64,000 nucleotides of DNA from Canibacter zhoujuaniae (GCF_011752005.1 NZ_JAAIJZ010000001.1:124001-188000), one strand, 5' to 3'; shown: positions 1-9,090, counted from the stretch's first letter. The notes: a model not told the origin generated them from the sequence alone. Made by a program: numbers and translations.

Positions 1-23
1 GCCCAGAATGGGAAGAGGAGTAA
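1..23 (+). CDS. ilvB: Probable 3' end of acetolactate synthase large subunit (partial)
   Basis: The first bases, read in frame 3, give a short acidic tail (PEWEEE) ending in TAA at 21-23, seven bases before the ilvH start. IlvB normally sits directly upstream of ilvH and often ends in an acidic tail, so this is probably its C-terminus. Frame 1 is also open, up to a TGA overlapping the ilvH ATG, so the reading frame is not certain. Only a few residues are visible, and the call rests on position. Confidence 0.45.
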
Positions 24-29
24 ATCACA

Positions 30-536
30 ATGACCCGTCGGGTACTTAGCCTCTTGGTTGAAGACAAACCGGGTATTCTCACTCGCGTTGCAGGGCTCTT
101 CGCACGTCGCGGATTCAACATCGAATCGCTCGCTGTGGGGCCAACCGAAGTTGCTGGTCTCAGCCGCATTACAGTGGTTGCTGACGAAGATGAGCTGCTC
201 CTAGAACAGCTCACGAAACAGCTAAACAAACTCGTTAATGTCTTGAAGATTGTCGAGCTTGAAGAATCCGCGTCGGTGCAGCGCGACCACCTATTGATTA
301 AGGTGCGCGTTGATAACAACACCCGCTCGCAAGTGCTTGAGGCGGTAAACCTCTTCAGAGCTCGCGTTGTCGATGTTGCTAACGATGCGCTTGTTATCGA
401 AGCTACAGGAGACAGCGGAAAAATTAACGCGCTGCTGAAGTTCCTCGAGCCTTACGGCATCAAAGAGCTCGCGCAGTCAGGGTTAATTGCTATCGGCCGC
501 GGCCCGAAATCGATTACTGAACGGGCTTTTAAATAA
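30..536 (+). CDS. ilvH: Acetolactate synthase small (regulatory) subunit
   Basis: This is the regulatory subunit of acetohydroxyacid synthase, which makes acetolactate for valine, leucine and isoleucine synthesis and carries feedback inhibition by valine. The 168-residue protein has the family's usual length. An N-terminal ACT domain (about residues 4-78) carries the signature EDKPGILTRVAGLFARRG, and a C-terminal ALS small-subunit domain follows. A GAGGAG Shine-Dalgarno sequence at 15-20 sets the ATG start. ilvC follows after about 100 bases, so an ilvB-ilvH-ilvC operon is likely. Confidence 0.96.
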   Translation: MTRRVLSLLVEDKPGILTRVAGLFARRGFNIESLAVGPTEVAGLSRITVVADEDELLLEQLTKQLNKLVNVLKIVELEESASVQRDHLLIKVRVDNNTRSQVLEAVNLFRARVVDVANDALVIEATGDSGKINALLKFLEPYGIKELAQSGLIAIGRGPKSITERAFK

Positions 537-637
537 GCGCCCGACGTATGGATACGGCGCCACAGGCCGCGATCCGCAAGAAAACTAAAAAGATTTGCTG
601 GTAGCCCAGCGCAACTAAGGAAATAAAGGAGTAAGCA

Positions 638-1663
638 TTGGCTGAAATGTACTACGACGATGACGCGGATCTGAGCATCATCCAGAGCAAGAAGGTAGCG
701 ATTGTTGGCTACGGCTCACAGGGTCACGCGCACGCGCTTAACCTGCGTGATTCTGGCGTTGAGGTTGCGATTGCGCTGCGTCCTGATTCAAAGTCTGTCG
801 CAAAGGCTGAAGAAGCAGGTTTTGCTGTGAAGTCTGTTGCAGAGGCAGCTGAATGGGCTGACCTGATTATGATTCTGGCGCCGGATCAGCACCAGGCAGA
901 TATCTACAACGCAGACATCAAGCAGTATCTGACTGCAGGTAAGACGCTTGCGTTCGCGCACGGCTTCAACATTCGCTTCGGGTACATCGAAACCCCAGAG
1001 GGCGTTGACGTGATCCTTGTTGCACCAAAGGCTCCAGGTCACACTGTGCGTCGTGAATTTGAGGCTGGCCGCGGTATTCCAGACATCATCGCTGTTGAGC
1101 AGGATGCGTCTGGCTCTGCTTGGGACACCGCAAAGTCATACGCAAAGGCTATTGGTGGCACCCGCGCAGGCGTTATCAAGACCACATTTAAAGAAGAAAC
1201 CGAAACCGATCTTTTCGGTGAGCAGGCGGTGCTCTGCGGTGGTGTTTCACAGCTTGTGCAGTACGGCTTTGAAACTCTGACCGAGGCCGGATACCAGCCA
1301 GAAATTGCCTACTTCGAGGTGCTGCACGAGCTGAAGCTCATCGTTGACCTGATGTGGGAGGGCGGCATCGCCAAACAGCGTTGGTCTGTCTCTGACACCG
1401 CTGAGTACGGTGACTATGTATCAGGCCCACGGGTTATTCAGCCGTCTGTCAAGGAAGCTATGCAGGAAGTGCTGGCAGATGTGCAGAGCGGTGCATTTGC
1501 GAAGCGCTTCATCGATGATCAGCGCGCAGGCGCTCCAGAGTTCAAGGAGTTGCGTGCAAAGGGTGAACAGCACCCAATCGAGAAGACCGGTGTTGAACTG
1601 CGCCGCCTCTTCGCTTGGCAGCAGCAGGACGAGGATTACACCGACGGTTCAGCCGCTCGCTAA
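638..1663 (+). CDS. ilvC: Ketol-acid reductoisomerase
   Basis: This NADPH- and Mg-dependent enzyme converts acetolactate to dihydroxyisovalerate, the second common step of branched-chain amino acid synthesis. At 341 residues it is a class I (short) KARI. The Rossmann motif GYGSQGHAHA lies at about residues 24-33, and the metal-binding stretch ETETDLFGEQAVLCGG sits near residue 190. The start is TTG, placed by AAAGGAG a few bases upstream; the protein then begins AEMYYDDDADLS, typical of actinobacterial IlvC. A clear terminator follows at 1683-1725. Confidence 0.97.
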   Translation: MAEMYYDDDADLSIIQSKKVAIVGYGSQGHAHALNLRDSGVEVAIALRPDSKSVAKAEEAGFAVKSVAEAAEWADLIMILAPDQHQADIYNADIKQYLTAGKTLAFAHGFNIRFGYIETPEGVDVILVAPKAPGHTVRREFEAGRGIPDIIAVEQDASGSAWDTAKSYAKAIGGTRAGVIKTTFKEETETDLFGEQAVLCGGVSQLVQYGFETLTEAGYQPEIAYFEVLHELKLIVDLMWEGGIAKQRWSVSDTAEYGDYVSGPRVIQPSVKEAMQEVLADVQSGAFAKRFIDDQRAGAPEFKELRAKGEQHPIEKTGVELRRLFAWQQQDEDYTDGSAAR

Positions 1664-1682
1664 AATCCTTATATAGCGCTTT

Positions 1683-1725
1683 AACCCGCTCACCGTTTGC
1701 GAACTGCAATGGTGAGCGGGTTTTT
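1683..1725 (+). terminator. Rho-independent terminator of ilvC
   Basis: AACCCGCTCACC (1683-1694) pairs perfectly with GGTGAGCGGGTT (1711-1722) around a 16-base loop, and the right arm runs into a T tract. It lies 20 bases after the ilvC stop and should end the ilv operon. Confidence 0.9.
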
Positions 1726-1738
1726 AGGTTCAGCAGGT

Positions 1739-1744
1739 TATGCT
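1739..1744 (+). promoter_or_regulatory. Probable -10 element (TATGCT) for the small membrane-protein pair
   Basis: TATGCT lies 14 bases beyond the ilvC terminator and exactly 6 bases before the in-frame GTG at 1751. The same spacing recurs at many other genes in this window that lack a Shine-Dalgarno sequence. It argues that the downstream pair has its own promoter and a leaderless mRNA. Confidence 0.5.
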
Positions 1745-1750
1745 GGTTGG

Positions 1751-2194
1751 GTGCGAGACAAAAAACAGGAGTCGGCAAGTGGTGCTCTCGGCGGCGGCTG
1801 GCAGATATCTGGTGGAGCAGCGTCAGATAAAGATATAACTGAGTCAGCTTCTGCTCTTGCTCCAACTGTGAGGGTAAAAGAACGCCGCAGCATCGCGCCC
1901 ACGACACTGATTTTCTCGCTGGTCTACCTGGTTATGTTTGCCGGCTGGGTGACCTGGGGTGTGTCACGTATCGCCTGGGGCTTAACACTGCAGCAGTTCA
2001 CGGGTAATACCGCTCTAGTGTGGGGGCAGCTTGTCTATTTTGGTGCGGCTTTAGGGGTTTTAGCTTGGTTCGCTTTATCTCTGCTATTGCTTAAAAATAG
2101 TGCTATGACCCGTATCATTGCCCTGCTGCTCGGAGCGCTGCTTTTGATGCCGTGGCCATTTTTCTATCTGCTGTGGGGTGCTAACGGTGGTTAA
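1751..2194 (+). CDS. Small membrane protein of unknown function
   Basis: I do not recognise this 147-residue protein. The first ~40 residues are polar and probably cytoplasmic. Three hydrophobic helices follow, centred on LIFSLVYLVMFAGWV, LVYFGAALGVLAWFALSLLLL and IALLLGALLLMPWPFFYLLW. The frame stays open upstream to a TTG at 1697, but that lies inside the ilvC terminator. GTG 1751 is preferred because a TATGCT -10 hexamer stands 6 bases before it. The gene overlaps the next by 17 bases, so the two are probably co-expressed. Confidence 0.65.
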   Translation: MRDKKQESASGALGGGWQISGGAASDKDITESASALAPTVRVKERRSIAPTTLIFSLVYLVMFAGWVTWGVSRIAWGLTLQQFTGNTALVWGQLVYFGAALGVLAWFALSLLLLKNSAMTRIIALLLGALLLMPWPFFYLLWGANGG

Positions 2195-2531
2195 AAAAAG
2201 CTTAGGACTGACATCTTTTACGGGAGCGCTCGCAACTGTATTGCTTGGGGCCATGGTTTTTCTGCTTGGAGCCGCCGTTTGGGTGGCAATCGGAAATCTG
2301 ATCGGCATGCTCAATTACCAGACAGCGGACGGCAAAGGATTTGTGTGGTGGGTGCTGGTGCCGCTTGTGCTGACGGTTATTGTGCCGGTTATAAGCGTAG
2401 CTTCTGCCTGGTTTATGCGAGCACGAGGCGTTTTTGTGCAGCTCCTGCTGCTCTCTTTGGGCTTGGGTCTTTTTTCGATCCTCAATATCTACACTGAAAT
2501 GTTAAGTGTGCTTTGGTTGCAGCTTCGATAG
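2178..2531 (+). CDS. Small membrane protein of unknown function
   Basis: This 117-residue protein has three predicted membrane helices (about residues 13-45, 56-78 and 86-108) and no motif I can assign. It overlaps the end of the preceding membrane protein, which suggests translational coupling and a shared role. Two GTG codons at 2178 and 2187 are both possible starts; neither has a strong ribosome site, as expected for a coupled gene. The pair sits between ilvC and serA without an evident metabolic link to either. Confidence 0.65.
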   Translation: MLTVVKKSLGLTSFTGALATVLLGAMVFLLGAAVWVAIGNLIGMLNYQTADGKGFVWWVLVPLVLTVIVPVISVASAWFMRARGVFVQLLLLSLGLGLFSILNIYTEMLSVLWLQLR

Positions 2532-2599
2532 CCGACTAGAATTATAGACAGAGCTTAAAATTCCGTAGCTCCCAGGTCTTTCCACAGAGGAGAATTTCA

Positions 2600-4192
2600 T
2601 TGGCAACTCCAACTGTGCTCATCGCAGAGCAGCTGTCGCCCGCAACAATCGCCGCCCTCGGCCCAGATTTTAACGTCGTGAACGTTGACGGCACCGACCG
2701 TGCCGCGCTGCAGTCGGCGCTGGCAGAGGCTGATGCGATTCTAGTGCGTTCGGCCACGCAAGTGGATGCAGAAGCGATTAGCTGGGCTCCGAACCTGAAG
2801 GTTATCGCACGCGCAGGCGTGGGTCTCGACAATGTTGATATTCCAGCCGCAACCCAGGCTGGTGTGATGGTTGTTAATGCGCCCACCTCTAACGTGATTA
2901 GCGCAGCAGAGCTTACCGTTACCCACATTTTGGGGCTCGCGCGGAAGTTGCAGCCGGCGCACGCTTCGCTCGCCGCTGGTGAATGGAAGCGCAGCGCGTT
3001 TACCGGCACAGAAATGTATGAAAAAACCGTTGGAATTATCGGTCTGGGGCGCATTGGGGGCTTGGTTGCTGAACGCCTGAAAGCTTTTGGTGTTGAGCTG
3101 CTCGCGTATGATCCGTATGTGTCTGCAGCTCGTGCGCAACAGCTGGGAGCGCAGCTGGTCTCTCTCGAAGACCTTGTCGCAAAGTCTGACTTCATCACTA
3201 TTCACATGCCGCGCACACCAGAGACGGTAGGCATGATCGGCGCAGAGCAGCTAAAGGCAATGAAAAACACCGTCTATGTTGTGAACGTTGCACGTGGTGG
3301 CTTGATTGATGAAGCAGCCCTGCTTGATGCGCTAAACGCGGGTGAGATCGCTGGTGCGGCGCTCGACGTATTCGTTCAGGAACCGCCGGTTGATAATCCG
3401 TTAATCGGTCACCCGCTCGTGCACCTCACGCCGCATCTTGGTGCTTCAACCGAAGAAGCGCAGGAAAAGGCCGGTGTTTCCGTGGCGAAAAGCGTGCGCC
3501 TGGCACTCGCGGGGGAGCTCGTGCCAGATGCTGTAAACGTTGCCGGTGGCGCGATCGATGAGTATGTGCGCCCGGGGCTACCGCTAACCGAAAAGCTGGG
3601 TCAGGTTTTTGCCGCAGTTGCTGATGCTCCAATTGCTTCGATCGACATTAACATCTCCGGTGAACTTAGTGAATACCAGGTTGAAGTGCTGCGCTTAGCA
3701 GCTCTAAAGGGGATCTTTACGAACATCGTGAGTGAGCCGGTTTCTTACGTTAATGCTCCGCTGCTCGCTGAACAGCGCGGGGTTGAGGTGCGCTTTAACG
3801 TTAGTGGTGAAGCTGAACGCTATCGCAATATCATCGAGCTGCAGGGATCCACCGTTGATGGCACGCAAGTGTCTGTTGCCGGAACACTCACAGGTCCAAA
3901 ACAGGATGAGAAGATTGTTGGCATCAACGGCTACGACCTGGAGCTGCCGCTTTCCGAGCATCTGCTTGTGCTGCAGTATGAGGATCGTCCCGGCATCGTT
4001 GCGAAGTACGGCACAGTGCTTGGTGAGGCTCAGGTTAATATTGCAGGCCTCCAAATAGCGCGTGACGACAAGAGCGGCAGAGCTTTGTCGGTGCTTGCGA
4101 TTGATTCTGCGGTCACCCCTGAACAGGCGAAGCAGGTTGGTGAGGCAGTCTCCGCCGACTTTGTGCGCACTGTTGATATCACCGAGCAGTAG
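2600..4192 (+). CDS. serA: D-3-phosphoglycerate dehydrogenase
   Basis: SerA oxidises 3-phosphoglycerate with NAD, the first step of serine synthesis. The 530-residue length matches the long actinobacterial type: two-part catalytic/NAD domain, an intervening allosteric substrate-binding domain, then an ACT domain. Visible motifs are the NAD loop GLGRIGG (about residue 148), the catalytic-Arg stretch VARGGLIDE, the Glu in QEPPVDNPL and the catalytic His in TPHLGAST. The C-terminal ACT core reads LQYEDRPGIVAKYG. The start is TTG behind an AGAGGAGAA ribosome site. TAGAAT at 2537-2542 may be its -10 element. Confidence 0.96.
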   Translation: MATPTVLIAEQLSPATIAALGPDFNVVNVDGTDRAALQSALAEADAILVRSATQVDAEAISWAPNLKVIARAGVGLDNVDIPAATQAGVMVVNAPTSNVISAAELTVTHILGLARKLQPAHASLAAGEWKRSAFTGTEMYEKTVGIIGLGRIGGLVAERLKAFGVELLAYDPYVSAARAQQLGAQLVSLEDLVAKSDFITIHMPRTPETVGMIGAEQLKAMKNTVYVVNVARGGLIDEAALLDALNAGEIAGAALDVFVQEPPVDNPLIGHPLVHLTPHLGASTEEAQEKAGVSVAKSVRLALAGELVPDAVNVAGGAIDEYVRPGLPLTEKLGQVFAAVADAPIASIDINISGELSEYQVEVLRLAALKGIFTNIVSEPVSYVNAPLLAEQRGVEVRFNVSGEAERYRNIIELQGSTVDGTQVSVAGTLTGPKQDEKIVGINGYDLELPLSEHLLVLQYEDRPGIVAKYGTVLGEAQVNIAGLQIARDDKSGRALSVLAIDSAVTPEQAKQVGEAVSADFVRTVDITEQ

Positions 4193-4504
4193 TCTGCGGT
4201 AGCGCAGTAAGAGTAAACCTGCCGAATTATTTAAGCTCCTGAGTTGCGTTGGTGGATGCAGAATCACCGCGTAATTTTAGCGTGCCCTGCTAGACTGACA
4301 GCAGGCGAATAGCCTAAACTAGCTGATTTTGTGGTGCTTCTATTTAACCTGAAGCTACTGCGCGATCCGCTTCCAGATAAATAGTGCATCCAGCGAGCTG
4401 GTGTTCGGTTGTTGTCTACTCGCGAGAGGGTGGGTTTCAACTGACTATCGGCTCGCTCCCAAACACTGTAATTGTGTGGGGCACTTCGATAGAAAGGAGG
4501 ATCC
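4193..4504 (+). promoter_or_regulatory. pnp promoter and long 5' leader; candidate Actino-pnp RNA
   Basis: This is the only gene-free stretch over 300 bases. An extended -10 (TGC TAGACT, hexamer 4291-4296) would start transcription near 4304, leaving a leader of about 200 nt before pnp. A hairpin CCC-AA-ACAC / GTGT-G-GGG lies about 20 bases before the ribosome site (about 4459-4481), and further GC-rich segments could fold upstream. Rfam describes an Actino-pnp motif in this position in actinobacteria. I infer that this leader belongs to it but have not matched the consensus. Confidence 0.5.
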
Positions 4505-6790
4505 GTGGAGGGTCCAGAAATTAAATTTGCAGAGGCCGTGATTGACAACGGCAAGTTCGGCAAACGCACCGTGCGTTTTGAAACCGGGCGTCTTGCGCAG
4601 CAGGCACAGGGCTCTGTTGCTGCATACCTTGATGAAGAGACTATGCTGCTCTCAGCTACCAGCGTTTCTAAGCAGCCTCGTGAGCACTTCGACTTTTTCC
4701 CGCTGACTGTCGACGTTGAAGAGCGCTCCTACGCAGCCGGAAAGATTCCGGGCTCATTCTTCCGTCGTGAGGGCCGCCCCTCAACCGAGGCGATCCTCGT
4801 TTGCCGGCTGATTGACCGCCCACTACGTCCGTCTTTTGTTGACGGTCTGCGCAACGAAGTACAGATTGTTGTTACTGTGCTGTCAATCGCGCCGGGGGAG
4901 TTCTACGATGCGTTAGCAATTAACGCCGCATCAGCTTCAACCCAAATTTCCGGGCTGCCATTCTCTGGCCCAATCGGCGGTGTGCGCATGGCGCTGATCG
5001 AAGATCAGTGGGTTGCGTTCCCAACTGCGAAACAGCTTGAAAGCGCTGTTTTCGATATTGTTGTTGCCGGTCGCGCGGTTACTAAAGCCGACGGGTCTAA
5101 CGATATTGCAATCATGATGGTTGAGGCTGAGGCCACTGAAGTCAGCTGGGATCTCATCCAGGCTGGCGCAAAGAAGCCTGATGAGGCGGTCGTTGCAAAC
5201 GGTCTCGAAGCAGCAAAACCGTTTATTGCTGAGCTTGTGCGGGCCCAGGAAGAGCTTGCACAGCAGGCTGCTAAAGAAACCGAAGACTACCCAACATTCC
5301 CGCCGTACGCCGACGAGGTGTACGCTGCAGTTGCTGAGCTTGCAGAAGCAGAGCTTGTAAATGTTTATCAGATCGCTGACAAGCTTGACCGGCAGGATGC
5401 TGACGACCAGCTCAAAGAGCGTGTGAAGGAAGCTATCGCTGAGCGTGTTGAGGCTGGCGAATTTGAAGAGAGCGCACTCGACCAGGTGTCGGCCGCATAT
5501 AAGTCAGTGACCAAGAAGATAGTTCGCGGTCGCATTCTGGCTGAGGGAGCACGTATTGACGGCCGCGGTCTGCGTGATATCCGCAGCCTTGACGCAGAAG
5601 TGCAAGTGATCCCGCGCGTTCACGGTTCGGCAATCTTCCAGCGCGGCGAGACTCAGATCCTCGGTGTTACAACCCTGAACATGCTGAAGATGGAGCAGCA
5701 GATTGACTCACTGTCACCTGCTACCTCGAAGCGCTACATGCACCACTACAATTTCCCACCCTATTCAACGGGTGAGACCGGCCGCGTTGGTAGCCCGAAG
5801 CGTCGTGAGATCGGGCACGGCTTCCTAGCGGAGCGTGCGCTTGTTCCAGTGCTGCCAAGCCGTGAGGAATTCCCTTACGCGATTCGCCAAGTGTCAGAGG
5901 CGCTGGGCTCAAACGGTTCAACCTCGATGGGTTCTGTTTGCGCTTCTACTCTGTCGCTGCTAAACGCTGGTGTGCCGCTGCGCGCACCGGTTGCTGGTAT
6001 CGCTATGGGTCTTGTGAGCGATGAGGTTGACGGTGAAACCCGATATGCTGCACTGACAGACATTCTTGGTGCTGAAGATGCGCTCGGTGATATGGATTTC
6101 AAGGTTGCCGGTACCAGCGACTTTATTACAGCTATTCAGCTGGATACAAAGCTTGACGGTATCCCTTCAGACGTGCTGGTTGGTGCGCTGGGTCAAGCGA
6201 AAGAAGCGCGCGAGGTAATTCTTAACCTCATCACTGATGCGATTCCAACACCGGACGAGATGGCGCCAACCGCCCCACGTATTATTACTGTGAAGATTCC
6301 GGTTGACAAGATCGGTGAACTGATTGGCCCGAAGGGTAAGACAATCAACTCGATTCAGGATGACACTGGCGCAGAAATCTCAATCGACGAAGACGGTACC
6401 GTCTACATCGGTGCTGACAACGGTGATGCGGCTGAGGCGGCACGTGCACAGGTAAATGCCATTGCCAACCCGCAAAACCCTGAGGTTGGCGAACAGTACC
6501 TGGGCACCGTAGTCAACCTTCGTGAGGGTCTCGGTGCGTTCGTATCACTGCTGCCAGGCAAAGACGGTCTGCTGCACATCTCTGAGGTGCGCAAGCTGAA
6601 TGGCGGCAAGCGAGTGAACGATCTTGAAGATATTCTCTCGGTTGGCCAGAAGATCCTCGTTGAAATTAGTCGTATCGATGATCGCGGTAAGATCTCACTG
6701 GTTCCAGTGCTGGAAGAGCAGACAGCAGCTGTAGCAGAGGGTGAAACTGCGGCAGCGAAAGATGACGCAACTGAAACCGCTGCTGAGTAG
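4505..6790 (+). CDS. pnp: Polynucleotide phosphorylase
   Basis: PNPase degrades RNA 3' to 5' by phosphorolysis and can also add 3' tails; in actinobacteria it is often named GpsI. The 761-residue protein contains two RNase PH-like domains separated by an all-helical linker, then a KH domain (IPVDKIGELIGPKGKTINSI, near residue 600) and an S1 RNA-binding domain (GTVVNLREGLGAFVSLLPG, near residue 670), followed by an acidic alanine-rich tail. GTG is the start, with AAAGGAGG six bases before it. rpsO, often found just upstream of pnp, is absent here; serA precedes instead. Confidence 0.97.
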   Translation: MEGPEIKFAEAVIDNGKFGKRTVRFETGRLAQQAQGSVAAYLDEETMLLSATSVSKQPREHFDFFPLTVDVEERSYAAGKIPGSFFRREGRPSTEAILVCRLIDRPLRPSFVDGLRNEVQIVVTVLSIAPGEFYDALAINAASASTQISGLPFSGPIGGVRMALIEDQWVAFPTAKQLESAVFDIVVAGRAVTKADGSNDIAIMMVEAEATEVSWDLIQAGAKKPDEAVVANGLEAAKPFIAELVRAQEELAQQAAKETEDYPTFPPYADEVYAAVAELAEAELVNVYQIADKLDRQDADDQLKERVKEAIAERVEAGEFEESALDQVSAAYKSVTKKIVRGRILAEGARIDGRGLRDIRSLDAEVQVIPRVHGSAIFQRGETQILGVTTLNMLKMEQQIDSLSPATSKRYMHHYNFPPYSTGETGRVGSPKRREIGHGFLAERALVPVLPSREEFPYAIRQVSEALGSNGSTSMGSVCASTLSLLNAGVPLRAPVAGIAMGLVSDEVDGETRYAALTDILGAEDALGDMDFKVAGTSDFITAIQLDTKLDGIPSDVLVGALGQAKEAREVILNLITDAIPTPDEMAPTAPRIITVKIPVDKIGELIGPKGKTINSIQDDTGAEISIDEDGTVYIGADNGDAAEAARAQVNAIANPQNPEVGEQYLGTVVNLREGLGAFVSLLPGKDGLLHISEVRKLNGGKRVNDLEDILSVGQKILVEISRIDDRGKISLVPVLEEQTAAVAEGETAAAKDDATETAAE

Positions 6791-6823
6791 TTAAACATTT
6801 TCGTTTAATTGCGCCCGCGCTTT

Positions 6824-6880
6824 AAGAAGGGTAGCTACTTTTCAGTCTTTTGACTGTAGTGGTTACCCTTCTTCTGGTTT
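6824..6880 (+). terminator. Rho-independent terminator of pnp
   Basis: AAGAAGGGTA pairs with TACCCTTCTT, and an inner helix CAGTC/GACTG sits within the loop, giving one long imperfect stem. It is 33 bases after the pnp stop and is followed by TCTGGTTTTAG. The T tract is interrupted, but the stem is strong. Confidence 0.8.
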
Positions 6881-6963
6881 TAGCCGGGAATTTTTAACGC
6901 TGGGCACCCTGTGTCTGCTGGTGTAGCGAGAGAATCGAAATAGGCGCAGGCTAGACTGGTTGC

Positions 6964-8313
6964 GTGCTGAACGAACCATTCTTAATGCCCTTAGAGCAGT
7001 CTGAACTGAGCGTTGATCTTGACGGATCCCTGCTGCAGCGCACAGTGTTGCCAAACGGGCTGCGCATTATTACTGAATCAATACCCGGCGCACGCAGCGC
7101 AACCATCGGATTTTGGATCGGGGTGGGCTCACGAGACGAGCAGGCTGAGAATCCGGCGGCGCCAGCAAGTTTAGGATCAACACACTTCCTCGAACATTTG
7201 CTTTTTAAAGGCACACGCACCCGCACAGCTTTTGAAATCTCAGAGGCTTTTGACCGTATCGGAGCAGACAATAATGCGTTAACCGCGAAAGAATACACCT
7301 GCTACCACGCAAAAGTGCGTGACCGGGATGTGCCGCTAGCGGTTACCCTATTAGCCGATATGGTGTGTGACAGCCTCATCGAAGAGGGAGCTTTCGAGAC
7401 CGAACGCGGAGTCATCCTTGAAGAGCTCGCGATGGCAAATGACGACCTCGGTGATGTTGCGCACGAAGCTTTTTTTGAAACAGTGCTGCCAAATCATCCG
7501 CTCGGGCGCCCAATCGGGGGCACTCCCGCCGATATTAATGCAGCACAGCGCGAGAGCGTATGGGAGCACTATACGCAACACTACAGCCCGCGCACACTCG
7601 TGGTTTGTGCAGCAGGAGCAATTACTCATACAGAATTTGTTGCACACGTCGCAAACGCTATTCAAGCAGCCGGAGGCATCTGGGCAGATGATAAGGATGC
7701 TGCTCCAGCACCGCGCCGCGATCGGCAGCAGAAGGATGCGATTACAGCTGAGCCAGCGCGTTTTGTGCAGCGTGAAAGCGAGCAGGTGCACATACTTCTT
7801 GGCGGCCCCGGCATAACCTCGAGCGACGAACGTCGCTTTGAGTTCGGTGTGCTCAATTCTATTCTCGGTGGCGGCATGAGCGGGCGACTCATGCAAGAGA
7901 TTCGCGAGAAGCGAGGGTTGGCTTACACCACATACAGCTTTGGCGGCAGCTACTCGAGCGCTGGGGTATTCGGAATTTACGCTGGTTGTGCGCCAGAGAA
8001 CACTGCACAGGTGATAGAGATCGCGCGTGGCGAACTCGAAAGTATCGCAGCACACGGGGTTAGCGAACAAGAACTGCAGCGTGCGCAGGGGCAACTGATA
8101 GGTGCCGCGGCGCTCGCATTTGAAGACAGTGAAACACGCATGGCTAGGCTCGCTCGAGCAGAGCTCGGCTCGGGTGAATTCTGGCACCTTGATGCGTCGC
8201 AGGCAAAACTCGAGGCTGTAACCGCTGCGCAGGTGCAGCAGGTCGCGGCAGATCTAGTCAAAAACTCAAACACTCTGGTGCTAGTTGGTGACGTGGCGAG
8301 CGCCGGCTACTAA
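6964..8313 (+). CDS. M16 family zinc metallopeptidase (processing-protease type)
   Basis: This 449-residue protein belongs to the pitrilysin/M16 family, single-unit peptidases that work as a clamshell on short polypeptides. The inverted zinc motif HFLEH is at residues 74-78, with a further acidic ligand expected in the helix GVILEELAM near residue 150. The C-terminal half holds the second M16 domain (GGMSGRLMQEIREKRGLAYT). It commonly follows pnp in actinobacteria. The GTG start has no ribosome site, but TAGACT at 6952-6957 lies exactly 6 bases before it, so the mRNA is probably leaderless. The natural substrate is unknown. Confidence 0.9.
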   Translation: MLNEPFLMPLEQSELSVDLDGSLLQRTVLPNGLRIITESIPGARSATIGFWIGVGSRDEQAENPAAPASLGSTHFLEHLLFKGTRTRTAFEISEAFDRIGADNNALTAKEYTCYHAKVRDRDVPLAVTLLADMVCDSLIEEGAFETERGVILEELAMANDDLGDVAHEAFFETVLPNHPLGRPIGGTPADINAAQRESVWEHYTQHYSPRTLVVCAAGAITHTEFVAHVANAIQAAGGIWADDKDAAPAPRRDRQQKDAITAEPARFVQRESEQVHILLGGPGITSSDERRFEFGVLNSILGGGMSGRLMQEIREKRGLAYTTYSFGGSYSSAGVFGIYAGCAPENTAQVIEIARGELESIAAHGVSEQELQRAQGQLIGAAALAFEDSETRMARLARAELGSGEFWHLDASQAKLEAVTAAQVQQVAADLVKNSNTLVLVGDVASAGY

Positions 8314-8340
8314 CTAAGCGATTTAATGCGAAGGGTAATA

Positions 8341-9090
8341 ATGTCAAAGGTAGTGATTGCTGGAGGCCGCGGCCGCTTGGGCAGTCTAATAACAGAAATT
8401 GTTGAGAAAGAGGCCGGTTTTGAACTAGCTGCCTCACTCGGACGGCAGGCCACTGCGGAAGAATATGCCGCTGGCGACATATTAATTGACGTCACCAACT
8501 ATGAGGTATCAAAAGAAATAGTTTTTGCGGCGCTAGAGCGCGGCCAGCGAGTGCTTGTGGGAACCAGCGGCTGGCAGCAGGAGGCGCTTACCGAACTGCA
8601 AGAACACGCGCTAGAGTGCGGATCTGCTGTTACGGTGATTCCTAACTTTTCACTCGGCTCTGTGCTCGGCAGCGCGCTAGCAACGCTAGCCGCACCCTAT
8701 TTCGAATCAGTTGAGATAGTTGAAACGCACCATGCGGCTAAAGTAGATTCACCGTCCGGCACAGCTATCCGCACTGCGGAGATGGTCAGTGCCGCCCGCA
8801 GCAAGAGCAGTATTAAAGCAGCGCACACACAGGCTGCGTTTGTCGACCAGGAGGCGCGCGGGCAGCAGGTAGCGGGTGTGCCAGTGCACGCAATTCGACA
8901 GCACGGTATTCTTGCGACGCAGGAGGTGCGCTTTGGCGGCACGGGGGAGTCTCTTGAGATAGTGCACCGCACTTTTTCAAAGGAGAGCTACCGCGCGGGG
9001 GTTGTTGCCGCTCTTAAAGCATTGCAAACTCAAGACCCCGGACTTATCGTGGGGCTTGATCGCGTGCTCGGTTTGGAGTTTGCTAACTAA
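8341..9090 (+). CDS. dapB: 4-hydroxy-tetrahydrodipicolinate reductase
   Basis: DapB reduces the product of DapA to tetrahydrodipicolinate in the lysine/diaminopimelate pathway. The 249-residue protein has the nucleotide loop GGRGRLGS near residue 8, slightly divergent from the common GxxGRMG form. The catalytic segment ETHHAAKVDSPSGTA contains the His pair and the substrate-binding Lys. ATG 8341 is preferred over ATG 8326 because AAGGG lies at the right distance before it and the protein then begins directly with the Rossmann strand. The stop overlaps the next start by one base. Confidence 0.95.
   Translation: MSKVVIAGGRGRLGSLITEIVEKEAGFELAASLGRQATAEEYAAGDILIDVTNYEVSKEIVFAALERGQRVLVGTSGWQQEALTELQEHALECGSAVTVIPNFSLGSVLGSALATLAAPYFESVEIVETHHAAKVDSPSGTAIRTAEMVSAARSKSSIKAAHTQAAFVDQEARGQQVAGVPVHAIRQHGILATQEVRFGGTGESLEIVHRTFSKESYRAGVVAALKALQTQDPGLIVGLDRVLGLEFAN

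Noticed and set aside
7351..8187. Long open frame (278 codons) on the minus strand opposite the M16 peptidase
   Set aside because: It is antisense to a clear protein gene, has no motif, is cysteine-rich with no family pattern and no ribosome site.
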